Source: an uncultured Bacteroidota bacterium (lineage in GTDB: Bacteria; Bacteroidota; Bacteroidia; Chitinophagales; Chitinophagaceae). Taken from it: a stretch of 64,000 nt of DNA. The stretch's first letter is position 1. Every line of letters begins with the position of its first letter. The notes under the pieces were generated by a model. That model was not told the DNA's origin, searched no databases, and saw only the letters and a list, made by a program, of their open reading frames with translations. The translations under genes and the position numbers were made by a program. This document shows, one piece after another, positions 17,074 through 26,823 of the stretch. Location of the stretch: assembly GCA_903824665.1 (NCBI GenBank), contig CAIJXT010000011.1:1-64000 (forward strand). Direction: 5' to 3'.

Positions 17074-17805
17074 CTACTTTTGCACAGCAACCATTGTGCT
17101 TACACCTACAGGGAATCCGGTAGACTTGAAAAATATATTCTCAAAGCTAATAAGGCCTTTCAACAGCTTGTTGACGGTAGGGTTAAATCCTTCCATGTGA
17201 TCCTTTGGTTGCTCTTCACTTTTTCCTGCCATATTGCGCATTTTGCGAAAAAGGAAAGTGGGAAAGAACAATGAGAAATTCCAGTAAGATGCCTTAGTGA
17301 CTTTAAATCCTGCTTTACCTGATTTGTCTGACAGTTCCTGACGTGTGTACCGGCGAAAGTGGTGATTGATCACATCGTGCTCACTCCATAGCGACATATA
17401 AGCCGGAACAAATATCAGTCCATTGCCGCCTTTTTTCAGTATTCTGTTCCAGTTTTTTAACGCCACTTCATCTTTTTCAAGGTGCTCCAGACAGTCTGAC
17501 GCAATGAAAAAGTCGAATTCTTCATCCTTGAAGTCGGGGTAGTGTGCATCCATTACATGTACCTTTTCCAGTCCTTTGCTTTTGCACTGTTCAATCGCCT
17601 CAGGACTAAAATCCAGCCCTGTCACATTCGTGAAGCCCGCCTCTTTCAATGCTAGCATAAGCACCCCGCCAGAGCAGCCGATATCGAGTATCTTGGTGTC
17701 CTTTGGCAAATTACCGATCATCGACAGTATCGTATTGCGTCTGGACACAAACCACCAGTTGTATTCTTCAATTGAGTGGTATTTCTGTTCGTAGCTCTTA
17801 TCCAT
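17074..17805 (-). CDS. Class I SAM-dependent methyltransferase
   Basis: A 243-aa protein. The Rossmann-like methyltransferase core starts with motif I ILDIGCSGGVLMLALKEAGF, then motif II GLDFSPEAIEQC, and FDFFIASDCLEHLEKDE, the Methyltransf_11 pattern. An N-terminal YEQKYHSIEEYNWWFVSRR segment is typical of sugar- or polysaccharide-associated methyltransferases in Bacteroidota. It has no transmembrane helix. The substrate is unknown. It stands 72 bp downstream of the MATE exporter gene on the same strand. Confidence 0.88.
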   Translation of the reverse strand: MDKSYEQKYHSIEEYNWWFVSRRNTILSMIGNLPKDTKILDIGCSGGVLMLALKEAGFTNVTGLDFSPEAIEQCKSKGLEKVHVMDAHYPDFKDEEFDFFIASDCLEHLEKDEVALKNWNRILKKGGNGLIFVPAYMSLWSEHDVINHHFRRYTRQELSDKSGKAGFKVTKASYWNFSLFFPTFLFRKMRNMAGKSEEQPKDHMEGFNPTVNKLLKGLISFENIFFKSTGFPVGVSTMVAVQK

Positions 17806-17877
17806 AATGTGCGAAAATAATAGCTTTTTTTCTTTTTTCTCTTTTTTGTGCGTTTGGCAAACTAAACACGTTGTTGC

Positions 17878-19317
17878 TCAGACCTTTACTACTTTCCACT
17901 TTCCGGTTCTGAAAAGGAAAAAAACAGCAATTGCCATCAGTGTTTCGGCGATAGGAACCGCCCAGAAAACACCCTTAACACCAATGCCAGAATACCTGTG
18001 GAGCAGCCAGGCAAATGGGATCTGAAACAGCCAAAAGCCAAAGAAGTATACCCATGTAGGGGTTGTTGTGTCGCCGGCGCCATTAAAAGCCTGTGTCACT
18101 ACCATGCTTATTCCGTAGAAAATGTACCCCGAACTAATGATCTGCAATGCCAGTACCGCATACCTGATTTGCTCAGTTTCGCCGGCAGGAATGAAGAAGC
18201 TGACGAGTGGCCGGGCAAAGAACAAAAAAATCAGGGTAACCGCAGTCATGAAGATGACGTTATATCTGGCAGTGATTTTTACACTTTCCTCTGCCCTTTC
18301 AGGAAGCTGTGCCCCCAGATTTTGCCCCACAAGGGTGGCTGCCGCATTGCTCATACCCCATGCCGGTAATATGAAAAACACTATAAGGCGAATAGCGGTC
18401 TGATAGCCTGCTGAGGCTGCACTTCCATATTCAGCTACCATTGATGCCAGGAAGATCCAGCTGGCAGATGCAATGATGAACTGAAATGTTGCAGGGGACG
18501 CAATGCCGATTATACCCCTGATAACCGAAAGGTCTGGTTTGAAATGCCGCGCCTTTATATGCAACAGCCCAGAGGAGCGCCACAAGTGGTACAGCTGGTA
18601 GAGTACGCCTATTGTTCTGCCGGTGGTGGTTGCTATTGCTGCACCCTCTACACCAAACGCCGGTATAAATGCGAATCCGAAAATGAGTAAGGGATCAAGT
18701 ATTATATTGAAGATGTTACCTATCCAAAGGCTTTTCATTGCGATGGAAGCATTGCCCGCACCCCTGAAAATGCCGTTGATCAGAAATAGCAGTATAATGG
18801 GCGCATTACAGGTCAGCATAATGCGCGCATAGTTTGTGCCCATTTTTATGGCTTCGGGTTCGGCTCCCATTAAATTCAGAATCCGATCGGCAAACACGAA
18901 CCCTGGAATTCCAATTACAACAGACGCCGCCAGTGCCAGCAATATAGCCTGTGCACCTGCATGCGATGCGCCTTCTATATCCTTTTCGCCAACCCGGCGG
19001 GCTACCATGGCAGTAGCTGCCGCGCTCAAACCTATTCCTACGGAATAGACAATTGTTATAACCGACTCTGTAAGGCCCACCACAGATGTGGCATGCGTTC
19101 CCAGCTTATTTACAAAGAAGATGTCAACTACCGCAAACACAGATTCCAGAGCCAGCTCCAGTACCATCGGAATCGCAAGGAGTACTACTGCTTTGCGCAG
19201 GTTGATTGAGGTAAGGTCATATTCATCGCCTCTTAATGCAGATTTTATGATCGACATATAACGGCTGCTGTCAGATGTGGTTTTCAGGTTGCTCATTTCA
19301 GGTTTATTGTAGTTCAA
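17878..19317 (-). CDS. MATE-family multidrug/metabolite exporter
   Basis: A 479-aa protein with twelve transmembrane helices in two MatE domains. The first begins LAIPMVLELALESVFAVVDI; the second includes GMSNAAATLVGQNLGA. It is an inner-membrane antiporter driven by Na+ or H+. Starts at 19317, 19296 (MSNLK) or 19257 (MSIIK) are all possible because the first 40 residues are cytoplasmic and not conserved. No dedicated regulator is adjacent, although an ArsR-type gene lies 107 bp upstream on the same strand. Confidence 0.92.
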   Translation of the reverse strand: MNYNKPEMSNLKTTSDSSRYMSIIKSALRGDEYDLTSINLRKAVVLLAIPMVLELALESVFAVVDIFFVNKLGTHATSVVGLTESVITIVYSVGIGLSAAATAMVARRVGEKDIEGASHAGAQAILLALAASVVIGIPGFVFADRILNLMGAEPEAIKMGTNYARIMLTCNAPIILLFLINGIFRGAGNASIAMKSLWIGNIFNIILDPLLIFGFAFIPAFGVEGAAIATTTGRTIGVLYQLYHLWRSSGLLHIKARHFKPDLSVIRGIIGIASPATFQFIIASASWIFLASMVAEYGSAASAGYQTAIRLIVFFILPAWGMSNAAATLVGQNLGAQLPERAEESVKITARYNVIFMTAVTLIFLFFARPLVSFFIPAGETEQIRYAVLALQIISSGYIFYGISMVVTQAFNGAGDTTTPTWVYFFGFWLFQIPFAWLLHRYSGIGVKGVFWAVPIAETLMAIAVFFLFRTGKWKVVKV

Positions 19318-19424
19318 TTGCCTCAGAACGTGTTTATTTCAGTGTTGTTGTTTTTTAGTTGTCGGTGTAGCATTCATATTTCATTTCTGTTTCCCGGGCT
19401 CTTTACTGCTTTCGTTGCGTTTTA

Positions 19425-19730
19425 TCAGGTCGTTTCCAGATAATTTTCCAGTGCGTCCAGTTTCTTTGACCAGAACATTCGGTAGGGCTCTATCCAGTCC
19501 GATACGTCGGCGAGTTGTTCCATTTTTGCTTCGCAAAATCGTTCTCTTCCTTTTTGCTTCACCTCTATCAACCCACACTCTGTAAGTATTTTTATGTGTT
19601 TGTACACCGCCGTTCTGCTCACGGCAAAGTGCTCGGCAACCGAGTTCACATTCAGCGGCTTATAGGCTACCAGATTAAGAATGTCGCGTCTTGTGGGGTC
19701 TGCTATCGCCTGAAATACATCTCTTCTCAT
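19425..19730 (-). CDS. ArsR-family HTH transcriptional regulator
   Basis: A 101-aa protein from the ATG at 19730 (MRRDVFQAIADPTRRDIL), the canonical opening of this subgroup. A longer frame upstream adds 17 non-family residues. The winged HTH reads VNSVAEHFAVSRTAVYKHIK, then LTECGLIEVKQKGRERFC as the wing. No Cys-rich metal site is seen. The subgroup with a C-terminal W-x4-Y-x3-W tail (DWIEPYRMFWSKKL) is usually paired with an activator-of-Hsp90-type (AHSA1/SRPBCC) gene, but none is found here. It may act on the MATE gene downstream. Confidence 0.85.
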   Translation of the reverse strand: MRRDVFQAIADPTRRDILNLVAYKPLNVNSVAEHFAVSRTAVYKHIKILTECGLIEVKQKGRERFCEAKMEQLADVSDWIEPYRMFWSKKLDALENYLETT

Positions 19731-19879
19731 TTTGGGAAACCGTTTGGTTGCAAAAGTAATGCAGCAATGTTGGTTGCCCAAATGCTGCTACTACCGTGCA
19801 AACGGTCAGCATAGTCCCCAGGCAGAAATGGACCAGAAGTAAAGGCGTCAGCGAATAAAGCAACCAGTAAATACAGCCG

Positions 19880-20266
19880 TCAGTTTAAACCATCAATAAT
19901 GGTCACTATTTTCTGAAAAGCATCATCATCCTTCATCAGGTATTCTTCTGCTCCGTTCGTTATGGTCTGTAGTGCGGTACCATAGGCCTCCTGTGCCGAC
20001 AGCATGATCACGTGTATGAATTTGCTGCGCTTTTTTATAGCTTCGAGGATCTGCATGCCATTGGCGGCATCATGGAATTCAGAATTCAGATTATAGTCCA
20101 GTATTACCACATCTGGTTGCTCACGCAGATGCTCCAGGCAGGCTTCTCCTGTGCTGTACACCGAAATTTCGTGCATGGTCTTGCGCGACAGATAGTCTTC
20201 AAGCGCCATAGCCAGCATCTCATCATCGTCTACAATAAATACCTTCTTTGTTATTTTCCTTGCCAT
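19880..20266 (-). CDS. Single-domain response regulator (receiver only)
   Basis: A 128-aa CheY-like receiver. It has acidic pocket D13-D15, phospho-acceptor Asp57 in VVILDYNLNS, the switch Ser in VIMLSAQEAYGTA and the conserved Lys in YLMKDDDAF. There is no output domain, so it works as a phospho-relay intermediate or by protein contact. It lies 56 bp downstream of two hybrid kinase genes on the same strand and is their likely partner. A close paralogue (75% identity over 128 residues by eye) is at 51147-51533. Confidence 0.93.
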   Translation of the reverse strand: MARKITKKVFIVDDDEMLAMALEDYLSRKTMHEISVYSTGEACLEHLREQPDVVILDYNLNSEFHDAANGMQILEAIKKRSKFIHVIMLSAQEAYGTALQTITNGAEEYLMKDDDAFQKIVTIIDGLN

Positions 20267-20322
20267 AGTTTTCAGAGCATTACCCGGATAGTTTCACAGA
20301 TTGCAAAAATAGGGATTGTATT

Positions 20323-23016
20323 TTATTGCCCGCTCTCTTTTCTACCTGTTACCGCTGCTATTGCATCTACCAATTGCCACGATTTGAAGGGTTTGGGCAG
20401 GTAGCTGGTCATACCTGCTTCCAGATATTTCGCAACATCATTTGTTAGTAGGCTCGCAGTCAATGCAATTATGGGTACCTTACTTTGAGGTTCCGGCAAT
20501 GTTGTTCTGATCGCTATAGTGGCTTCCAGCCCGTTCATTACCGGCATTTGCACATCCATTAACACTACATCATACACGTTTTCCCGCAACAGTTCTATTG
20601 CCTCCTGTCCGTTTGCGGCCTCCGTGACCCGAACAGCCGATCGTGCCAGCAGTGTCTCTGAAGCTACCATCCGATTGTATTCGTTGTCGTCTACCAGTAG
20701 CACTTTCAGCCCGTCCAGTATGGTTCCGTCAGCCTCCCATTCTTTGGTTTGCATCTGCTGCAAATGCGCTGCTGATCCTCTGGCAAATGTCAGCTCGAAG
20801 GAGAATGTGCTGCCCAGCCCGGGAGTACTTGTCACGGAGATCGTACCACCCAGCAACGCTACCAATTGCCTTGAGATAGACAGGCCAAGGCCAGTACCGC
20901 CATATACGCGGCTGTCAGACTCTTGTACCTGGTTATAGTTTTCGAATAGCGTGGGAATTTTATCTGCCGGAATGCCGATGCCGGTATCCGTAACAGCGAA
21001 CAATACTTTATGCCCTGTACCCTCGTACGCCAGCTCCGAAACTTTAATGGACACCTGTCCATGCCAGGTAAATTTCACGGCATTACCTGCCAGATTCATC
21101 AGCACCTGATTGAGTCTGTATGGGTCACCCACAAGGACAGGTGGAAGAGACGCATCGATGTGTGTAACCAGTAACAGACCTTTTTCATCAGCTCGGAAAT
21201 GGAGCGTATCAGCGACCTGCTGAATCGATTCAGCCAGCGAAAAGTCGATTTGCTCCAGTTCCATCTTTCCGGCTTCTATCTTCGACAGATCCAGTATGTC
21301 GTTGATAATGTGCAGCAACATATCTGATGATCTGGAAATAACCTTGAGGTACTGCAGTTGGTCAGCGCGAGGGTTTTTGTGCAGCAGTAAGTCGGTCATG
21401 CCATGCACAGCATTCATGGGGGTGCGTATCTCGTGGCTCATGTTGGCCAGAAACTGCTGCTTGAATCGTTCAGACTGTTCGGCACGGGTTCGCAGCAGGT
21501 CGGCATTCTCCTTCTCCTGCGCGATAACCCTGTTCTTTTCTTCCATTTTTTTACGGATTCGCCGTGCCGTACGGAACCGCATCAGAAAGCCACCGGAGAT
21601 CATTACGAGAATCGACATGCCGGTGATGTAGTATCGTCTTGCATTCAATGCTGCTGATATTTTCAGTTGCTGCATTTTTATCTGCTTCTGTTTCAGTTCA
21701 GCCTCCCGTTTTTCGCCCAGTCTGGCTATCTTAAGCTTATTATCTGTCGAGAAAATGGAATCTTTTGCTGCTACTGCCACCGAAAAATGTGCGAGGGCCT
21801 CTTTATAGTTTCCACTGAGTTCATATGCCTCTGCCAGGAAGTTGGAAAAAAACTGCAGATCGTTCAGGTTGCCAATCTGTTGATCTACTGTTACTGCCAT
21901 GGTAAGGTATTGAATAGCCATCTTTAGACATTGCGCCCTGTTGGCAGGTAGTTCGCATTCATTTGCGGTATCCACAACCTTTTTGCCCATACTGGTATCT
22001 TCTCCCTTGGCCCCCGAAAGGTATATGCAGCCGATACTGCCCAAATTGTTAGCCATCGGGTATAGCTCGCCCAGGGCCTGGTTCTGTGCATATGCTTTTT
22101 GCAGGTAACGCAATGCCTTTGGGTAGGCTTTTAGCTCCTGATACACATTGCCAATGTTCCCCAGATTGCGGGCAATGCCGCTTTTGTCACCCAATGCCTC
22201 GTGAATAGCGAGCGCGCGGTTGTAGTTGGTGAGTGCTCCTTCGTAGTCATGAACACTGAAACATACATTGCCAATGTTTTTCAGGTTTTTCGCGATTGCG
22301 TTTTGATCACCTGCTTCTTCATTTATTTTTAGCGCACGTTTGAAGTTGTCGAGTGCCTGTGCAAAATTGCCCTGATTCAGATACACAAGACCTATGTAAT
22401 TATAGCAGCCACCAATACCGCTTTTATCGCCAGTTTCTTCATACATTTTCAGGGCATTCAGCAGGTATTCCAGTGCTTCCGCAAGGTTGCTCTGGCTTTG
22501 GGCGGCAATACCCAGCAGCTCATTGCCTTTTGCTATTCCCCGTTTGTTGCCTAACTCCGAATCCATTTGCAATGCCTGTTCATAATAAGTACGGGCTGTA
22601 CGATAGTTGCCCAGTGTAGCCTGTATTACACCTATGTTTCGCAGGTTGTTTGCTATGCCACTTTTGTTGCCCAGCGATTCATTCAGCTTCAGCGCTTTCT
22701 GAAAGTGCAGTGTTGCGCCCGGGTAATCTGCTTTATTCAGGTAGTTGGTGCCAATATTTTTATAGGCGTCTGCAATGCCACTTGCAAATCCCAATTGCTC
22801 AGCCAGAGCAAGGCCCTGCTCACCGTACTTTATGCCCTCGTCAGTATTGATACCGGCAAAATTTGCCGAAAGGCTATTCAGCGCTTTTACCTTGTTGGTG
22901 TCATTTCTGTAACTGTGCAGTCTTTTCAGGCGTTTGTCAATTTCCTTTTGAGCCTGTTTCTGGGCACAGACACGGGTCATGGACAATACCAATAATACAC
23001 ACAATAATATTCTCAT
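20323..23016 (-). CDS. TPR hybrid histidine kinase (HisKA-HATPase-REC)
   Basis: An 897-aa protein. After a signal peptide (MRILLCVLLVLSMTRVCAQ), residues 40-440 carry about eight TPR repeats of the GDKSGIARNLGNIGNVYQEL type in the periplasm. One transmembrane helix follows (about 470-490, YYITGMSILVMISGGFLM), then a short coiled coil. HisKA has the phospho-His528 in MSHEIRTPMNAV; HATPase_c has NLAGNAVKFTW and DTGIGIP; the C-terminal receiver has Asp821 in VLMDVQMPVMNG. No Hpt domain is present, so transfer to the separate receiver would need the Hpt of the paralogous kinase or another protein. Its ATG is 25 bp after the stop of that kinase gene. Confidence 0.94.
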   Translation of the reverse strand: MRILLCVLLVLSMTRVCAQKQAQKEIDKRLKRLHSYRNDTNKVKALNSLSANFAGINTDEGIKYGEQGLALAEQLGFASGIADAYKNIGTNYLNKADYPGATLHFQKALKLNESLGNKSGIANNLRNIGVIQATLGNYRTARTYYEQALQMDSELGNKRGIAKGNELLGIAAQSQSNLAEALEYLLNALKMYEETGDKSGIGGCYNYIGLVYLNQGNFAQALDNFKRALKINEEAGDQNAIAKNLKNIGNVCFSVHDYEGALTNYNRALAIHEALGDKSGIARNLGNIGNVYQELKAYPKALRYLQKAYAQNQALGELYPMANNLGSIGCIYLSGAKGEDTSMGKKVVDTANECELPANRAQCLKMAIQYLTMAVTVDQQIGNLNDLQFFSNFLAEAYELSGNYKEALAHFSVAVAAKDSIFSTDNKLKIARLGEKREAELKQKQIKMQQLKISAALNARRYYITGMSILVMISGGFLMRFRTARRIRKKMEEKNRVIAQEKENADLLRTRAEQSERFKQQFLANMSHEIRTPMNAVHGMTDLLLHKNPRADQLQYLKVISRSSDMLLHIINDILDLSKIEAGKMELEQIDFSLAESIQQVADTLHFRADEKGLLLVTHIDASLPPVLVGDPYRLNQVLMNLAGNAVKFTWHGQVSIKVSELAYEGTGHKVLFAVTDTGIGIPADKIPTLFENYNQVQESDSRVYGGTGLGLSISRQLVALLGGTISVTSTPGLGSTFSFELTFARGSAAHLQQMQTKEWEADGTILDGLKVLLVDDNEYNRMVASETLLARSAVRVTEAANGQEAIELLRENVYDVVLMDVQMPVMNGLEATIAIRTTLPEPQSKVPIIALTASLLTNDVAKYLEAGMTSYLPKPFKSWQLVDAIAAVTGRKESGQ

Positions 23017-23041
23017 TTTATGTCTGATATCGCCCGGTGTT

Positions 23042-25897
23042 TTAGTTGTCTGCTTCAGGTACCTGAAAATCTTTTAGTTCATCTACCGAGGTATTCACTT
23101 GTTCCAGCAACTGTTGCAGATGCTGTTTCAGTTCGTCGTCATTAAATTCTGTTGCTTTTCTTTCGATCATTGCTGCAAGGTTTCCGGTACCAATCATGCC
23201 CATCATACGCCACCTCGGCTTGAAGGTGTGTAGCAGGGTAGCGATTACCGGCCTGTTACCTGATGCTATTGCATCATCCATCTTCTTTGTAAAGGCTGGT
23301 ACCGACGTTATATATACACGGATGAATTTATTCATTCTGGCATGGTCGCCATCACAAAACCCGTGCAGATAGGCCAGGTCGGTAACTGTTTGTCGCCGGT
23401 TGTTTGCATCGGCAGAGTGGATTGTTTCTGCGGGTGTAGCGCTTGGCGTCTCTATCTCCCCGGTAGTTATCGTTTTTCTGCCGGTAGCATCAGCAAGCGC
23501 TGCAAGCAGCTCCCTCGATCTGAAGGGCTTTACCAGGTGTTTATCTATCCCTGCAGTCAGGTATTTTTCTACATCCTCTCCGGGCAGGCTCGCCGTCAGG
23601 GCAATGATCGGTATTTTGTTTTTTGGCGTAGGCAGTTGGTTTCTTATGTGTGTTGCTGCGTCGATCCCGTTCAGAACCGGCATTTGAATATCCATCAGAA
23701 TCACATCGTAATCATTCGCAACAGCACAGTCTATCGCTTCCTGTCCATTTGTTACTTCTGTAATGTTTACTTCGGCCTTTGCTTTCAGGGTTTCTGTAAC
23801 AACCAGCCTGTTATAGTCATTGTCGTCAGCTAGCAGTATTCGCAATCCCTTTAACACCTTACCATCCATTAGCTTTTCCTCCCGTTCTTTTTGCAACAGT
23901 TTTTCTGCCGAGCCTGATAGAAAACTCAGTTTGAATGAAAATACAGTACCGGAGCCTACCTCACTTACCACATCAATAGTGCCACCCAACAGGTTTACCA
24001 GTTGCCTGGATATCGCTAGGCCCAGACCGGTGCCACCATATATCCGTGTATCCGATGCCTGTGTCTGACTAAAGTTTTCAAACAGATTGTTCATTCTTTC
24101 AGCAGGAATTCCGATCCCGGTGTCAGATACTTTGAATAACAGAGTAGTCCTGTCTTTTTCTGTTTTTACATGCAGTACGTCGATTGCTACCGTTCCTTTT
24201 TCTGTGAATTTGATAGCATTCCCTGTCAGATTCATCAGTATTTGTTGCAGCCTGAAAGGGTCTCCCTTTAACACCAAAGGAATCGTGCTGTCTATTGTGG
24301 TCGTAAGCGAAAGACCTTTTTCTTCTGCCCTGAACGAAAGCGTGTCGCTTATATACCTTGTAGCATCTGTCAGCCTGAAGTCGATGTGTTCCAGCTCCAG
24401 CTTGCCGGCCTCAATCTTAGACAGGTCCAGTATGTCTTTTATGATGTGCAGCAACGCATCTGATGAGTGAGCAATGGCCTGCAGATAGTGCAGTTGATCG
24501 GGTCTGGGTTTGTTATCCAGTAGCAAATCAGTCATGCCACTTACCGCATTCATAGGTGTTCGTATCTCGTGGCTCATATTGGCAAGAAACTGCTGTTTGA
24601 ATTGTTCTGACTTTTCTGCGCGGATCCGGTGTACATCAGCCAGCTCTTTCTCTGCTGCTATAATATTGTTCTTCTCTTCCAGCCGCTCCCTGTTTTTGCG
24701 TGCCGTTACAGATCGTCTGTACAATCCCACAGACAGGACCATCAGCAGCGAGAGCCCGGCAAGATAATAGCGCTTTTCATTCCTTCCGGCTAGTATCTGC
24801 AATTCCTGTACTTCCAGCTCTTTTTCCCGCAGTTCCTTTTCATGCAGGCCTTCGTTCAGCGCTATTTTCTGTATATTTTCTCTCGAGAATACTGAATCTT
24901 TCACATTGGCGTAGGTTCGCGCACACCGTAGCGCATCTTTGTAGTTGCCGCTCATTTTATACGCTTCTGACAGGTGCATGCTGAACTCCATTACACCACC
25001 CAGCAGGCTTATCTCTTTACAGATCGCGGTTCCTTTTTCCAGATAGATTATTGCTTTTTCCAGCGACTCGTTTTTGTTTACATAGTTAATTTTCACCACT
25101 GGTTGCGGGAGGGTGGTGTCGCGTGCTTTTTCCAGATAGATCTCCCCGATATTGCCCGACATCAGTCCCTGTCCGTTGCGTTCGCCCAATGCTTCAAAAA
25201 TGGCTAGCGCCTTAAAGCTGTAGGTGAGCGCCCCTTCGTAGTCTTTTAGTTGCAGGTATATATTGCCGATATTGCCCAGATTCCTGGCAATGCCGGCTCT
25301 GTCGTCCAGATCTTCAAAGCTCCTCAGCGCACTCATATCATAGGCCAGTGCTTTCGGATAGTCTTTAAGTACCTGATATATATTGCCGATGTTGCCTTGT
25401 GTGGTTGCAATACTTTTTTTGTCGTTGAGCTCTTCAAATATTGCAAGGGCACCCATATTGTATTCCAGGCCCTGTTTATAATTACCCATTTGAGAGTACA
25501 CATTTGCCAGGCTGGTTTCCACTGTGGCCATCCCGCTTTTCAGACCTAATTCTTTGTACAATGCAAGTGCTTTGCGATTGAATATCAAAGATTTTGGATA
25601 GTCGTATTTAAATTGACAGTTCAGACCCATTCTGCTATAGGCATGTGCAATGCCCGGCTTCCACTCCAACCGCGTTGCGAGATGCAGCGCCTGTTGTGCG
25701 AAAGCCATGCCTTGCTCAGGGTCTATGGTCTTGTATGCGTTCGACAGATCGTCGAGTACAATTACTTTTGCAGTGTCTTCTGGCAGTCCGGGTAGCAGAA
25801 GCACCAGAGAGTCTACCCGTGCTTTGCCCTGCCGTTTGCCGATAGCGATACCTGGCAACAGCAGCAGCAATACCAACAGGTGAACCACGCGTTTCAT
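23042..25897 (-). CDS. TPR hybrid histidine kinase with C-terminal Hpt
   Basis: A 951-aa protein from the ATG at 25897 (MKRVVHLLVLLLLLPGIAIG signal; the frame is open to 25981 but that start masks the signal). Periplasmic TPR repeats, a transmembrane helix (YYLAGLSLLMVLSVGLY) and coiled coil lead to HisKA (His443), HATPase_c (NLTGNAIKFTE), a receiver (Asp736 in ILMDIQMPVLNG), and an Hpt domain with His890 in LLHTFKPRWRMMG. This is a complete internal relay His-Asp-His. It is the first gene of an operon with the paralogous kinase (20323-23016) and the stand-alone receiver (19880-20266), and its Hpt could phosphorylate that receiver. The TPRs suggest sensing through protein or peptide contacts. 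Confidence 0.94.
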   Translation of the reverse strand: MKRVVHLLVLLLLLPGIAIGKRQGKARVDSLVLLLPGLPEDTAKVIVLDDLSNAYKTIDPEQGMAFAQQALHLATRLEWKPGIAHAYSRMGLNCQFKYDYPKSLIFNRKALALYKELGLKSGMATVETSLANVYSQMGNYKQGLEYNMGALAIFEELNDKKSIATTQGNIGNIYQVLKDYPKALAYDMSALRSFEDLDDRAGIARNLGNIGNIYLQLKDYEGALTYSFKALAIFEALGERNGQGLMSGNIGEIYLEKARDTTLPQPVVKINYVNKNESLEKAIIYLEKGTAICKEISLLGGVMEFSMHLSEAYKMSGNYKDALRCARTYANVKDSVFSRENIQKIALNEGLHEKELREKELEVQELQILAGRNEKRYYLAGLSLLMVLSVGLYRRSVTARKNRERLEEKNNIIAAEKELADVHRIRAEKSEQFKQQFLANMSHEIRTPMNAVSGMTDLLLDNKPRPDQLHYLQAIAHSSDALLHIIKDILDLSKIEAGKLELEHIDFRLTDATRYISDTLSFRAEEKGLSLTTTIDSTIPLVLKGDPFRLQQILMNLTGNAIKFTEKGTVAIDVLHVKTEKDRTTLLFKVSDTGIGIPAERMNNLFENFSQTQASDTRIYGGTGLGLAISRQLVNLLGGTIDVVSEVGSGTVFSFKLSFLSGSAEKLLQKEREEKLMDGKVLKGLRILLADDNDYNRLVVTETLKAKAEVNITEVTNGQEAIDCAVANDYDVILMDIQMPVLNGIDAATHIRNQLPTPKNKIPIIALTASLPGEDVEKYLTAGIDKHLVKPFRSRELLAALADATGRKTITTGEIETPSATPAETIHSADANNRRQTVTDLAYLHGFCDGDHARMNKFIRVYITSVPAFTKKMDDAIASGNRPVIATLLHTFKPRWRMMGMIGTGNLAAMIERKATEFNDDELKQHLQQLLEQVNTSVDELKDFQVPEADN

Positions 25898-26085
25898 TTG
25901 GCTAAAGTTACTAAACTTGCCCAACGATAAGCTAACGCTTTTGTACCGGAAAATCCGATGCAAGTTGGATTGGTCCATCAACTAACATACCCTGACGGAC
26001 GGAATGTACAGAAAGCAAGAAGCCGCCCGCATCCGGGGCAGCTCCTGCTACTTATCTGAATTATTTCTTCAAAATTTGTCCCTGC

Positions 26086-26514
26086 CTATTGCCGGCTGTA
26101 TTCGTAACTGATCATCCACTGCACACCAAACTTGTCCGTGAGCATACCAAAGTAGGCACCCCAGAATGTTTTTTCCTGTGGCATCACCACTTTGCCGCCG
26201 CTTACCAGCCCGTTAAATATCCGGGTGGCTTCATCTTCACTTTCGGTGTTTATAGATATATTGAAGCTGTTGCCACGTACAGCTGGGCCATATGCTCCCG
26301 GCATATCACAGCCCATAAGCGCAGATTCTTTGCTTATTGGCAATGAAATATGAAGTATTTTATCCCCTTCGGTGCCTGGTGGTATTGGTATGCCATCCGG
26401 GATATTGGCATTGCGCATCAGCACCGAGAATTCACCTCCGAATACCGACTTGTAAAAATTAAACGCTTCTTCGCAATTGCCATTGTAGGCTACATGTGTA
26501 CTCATTAGTGCCAT
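26086..26514 (-). CDS. VOC-family (PhnB/glyoxalase-like) protein
   Basis: A 142-aa protein. The pattern VAYNGNCEEAFNFYKSVFGGEFS, then DKILHISLPI and WGAYFGMLTDKFGVQWMISYE, is characteristic of PhnB-like members of the vicinal oxygen chelate fold. Function in this subgroup is not defined; members are small cytosolic homodimers. It stands alone, with 188 bp separating it from the kinase operon and 309 bp from tspO. Confidence 0.9.
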   Translation of the reverse strand: MALMSTHVAYNGNCEEAFNFYKSVFGGEFSVLMRNANIPDGIPIPPGTEGDKILHISLPISKESALMGCDMPGAYGPAVRGNSFNISINTESEDEATRIFNGLVSGGKVVMPQEKTFWGAYFGMLTDKFGVQWMISYEYSRQ

Positions 26515-26823
26515 TGGATGAGATTTTGTGGCAGTGATTGCCGGATTATGATATTATTGTTTGTTCCACAAAACTAGTAAAGGCATATTTGCCATGCGGG
26601 GGGTGAACACGACATTCTCTGCGGTAGCTTACGACAGGTTCGCCCTTTTTTAGATTATTGTACTGTTTACATTGCCGGGTTTTAGGGGCGACATAATGAA
26701 TGGCTCTTTATGTGCGCATAACCCAAGTTTGCAGAAGTTTGTAGCGTATGTTTGTAGAGGGTTGGTTACTACTGTCAATGTGCAGGAGTACGATCGTCGT
26801 CTGAACGAAATAAAAGTGGTCTT
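26515..26823. other. Intergenic between divergent genes
   Basis: 309 bp separating the VOC gene (minus) from the TspO gene (plus). No gene, strong hairpin or clear TAnnTTTG element was found. It must contain both promoters. Confidence 0.4.

Noticed and set aside
20323-25897. Repeated nucleotide words in the two kinase genes as a possible CRISPR or satellite repeat
   Set aside because: The repetition comes from TPR units and paralogous domains in coding sequence; there are no regular spacers.
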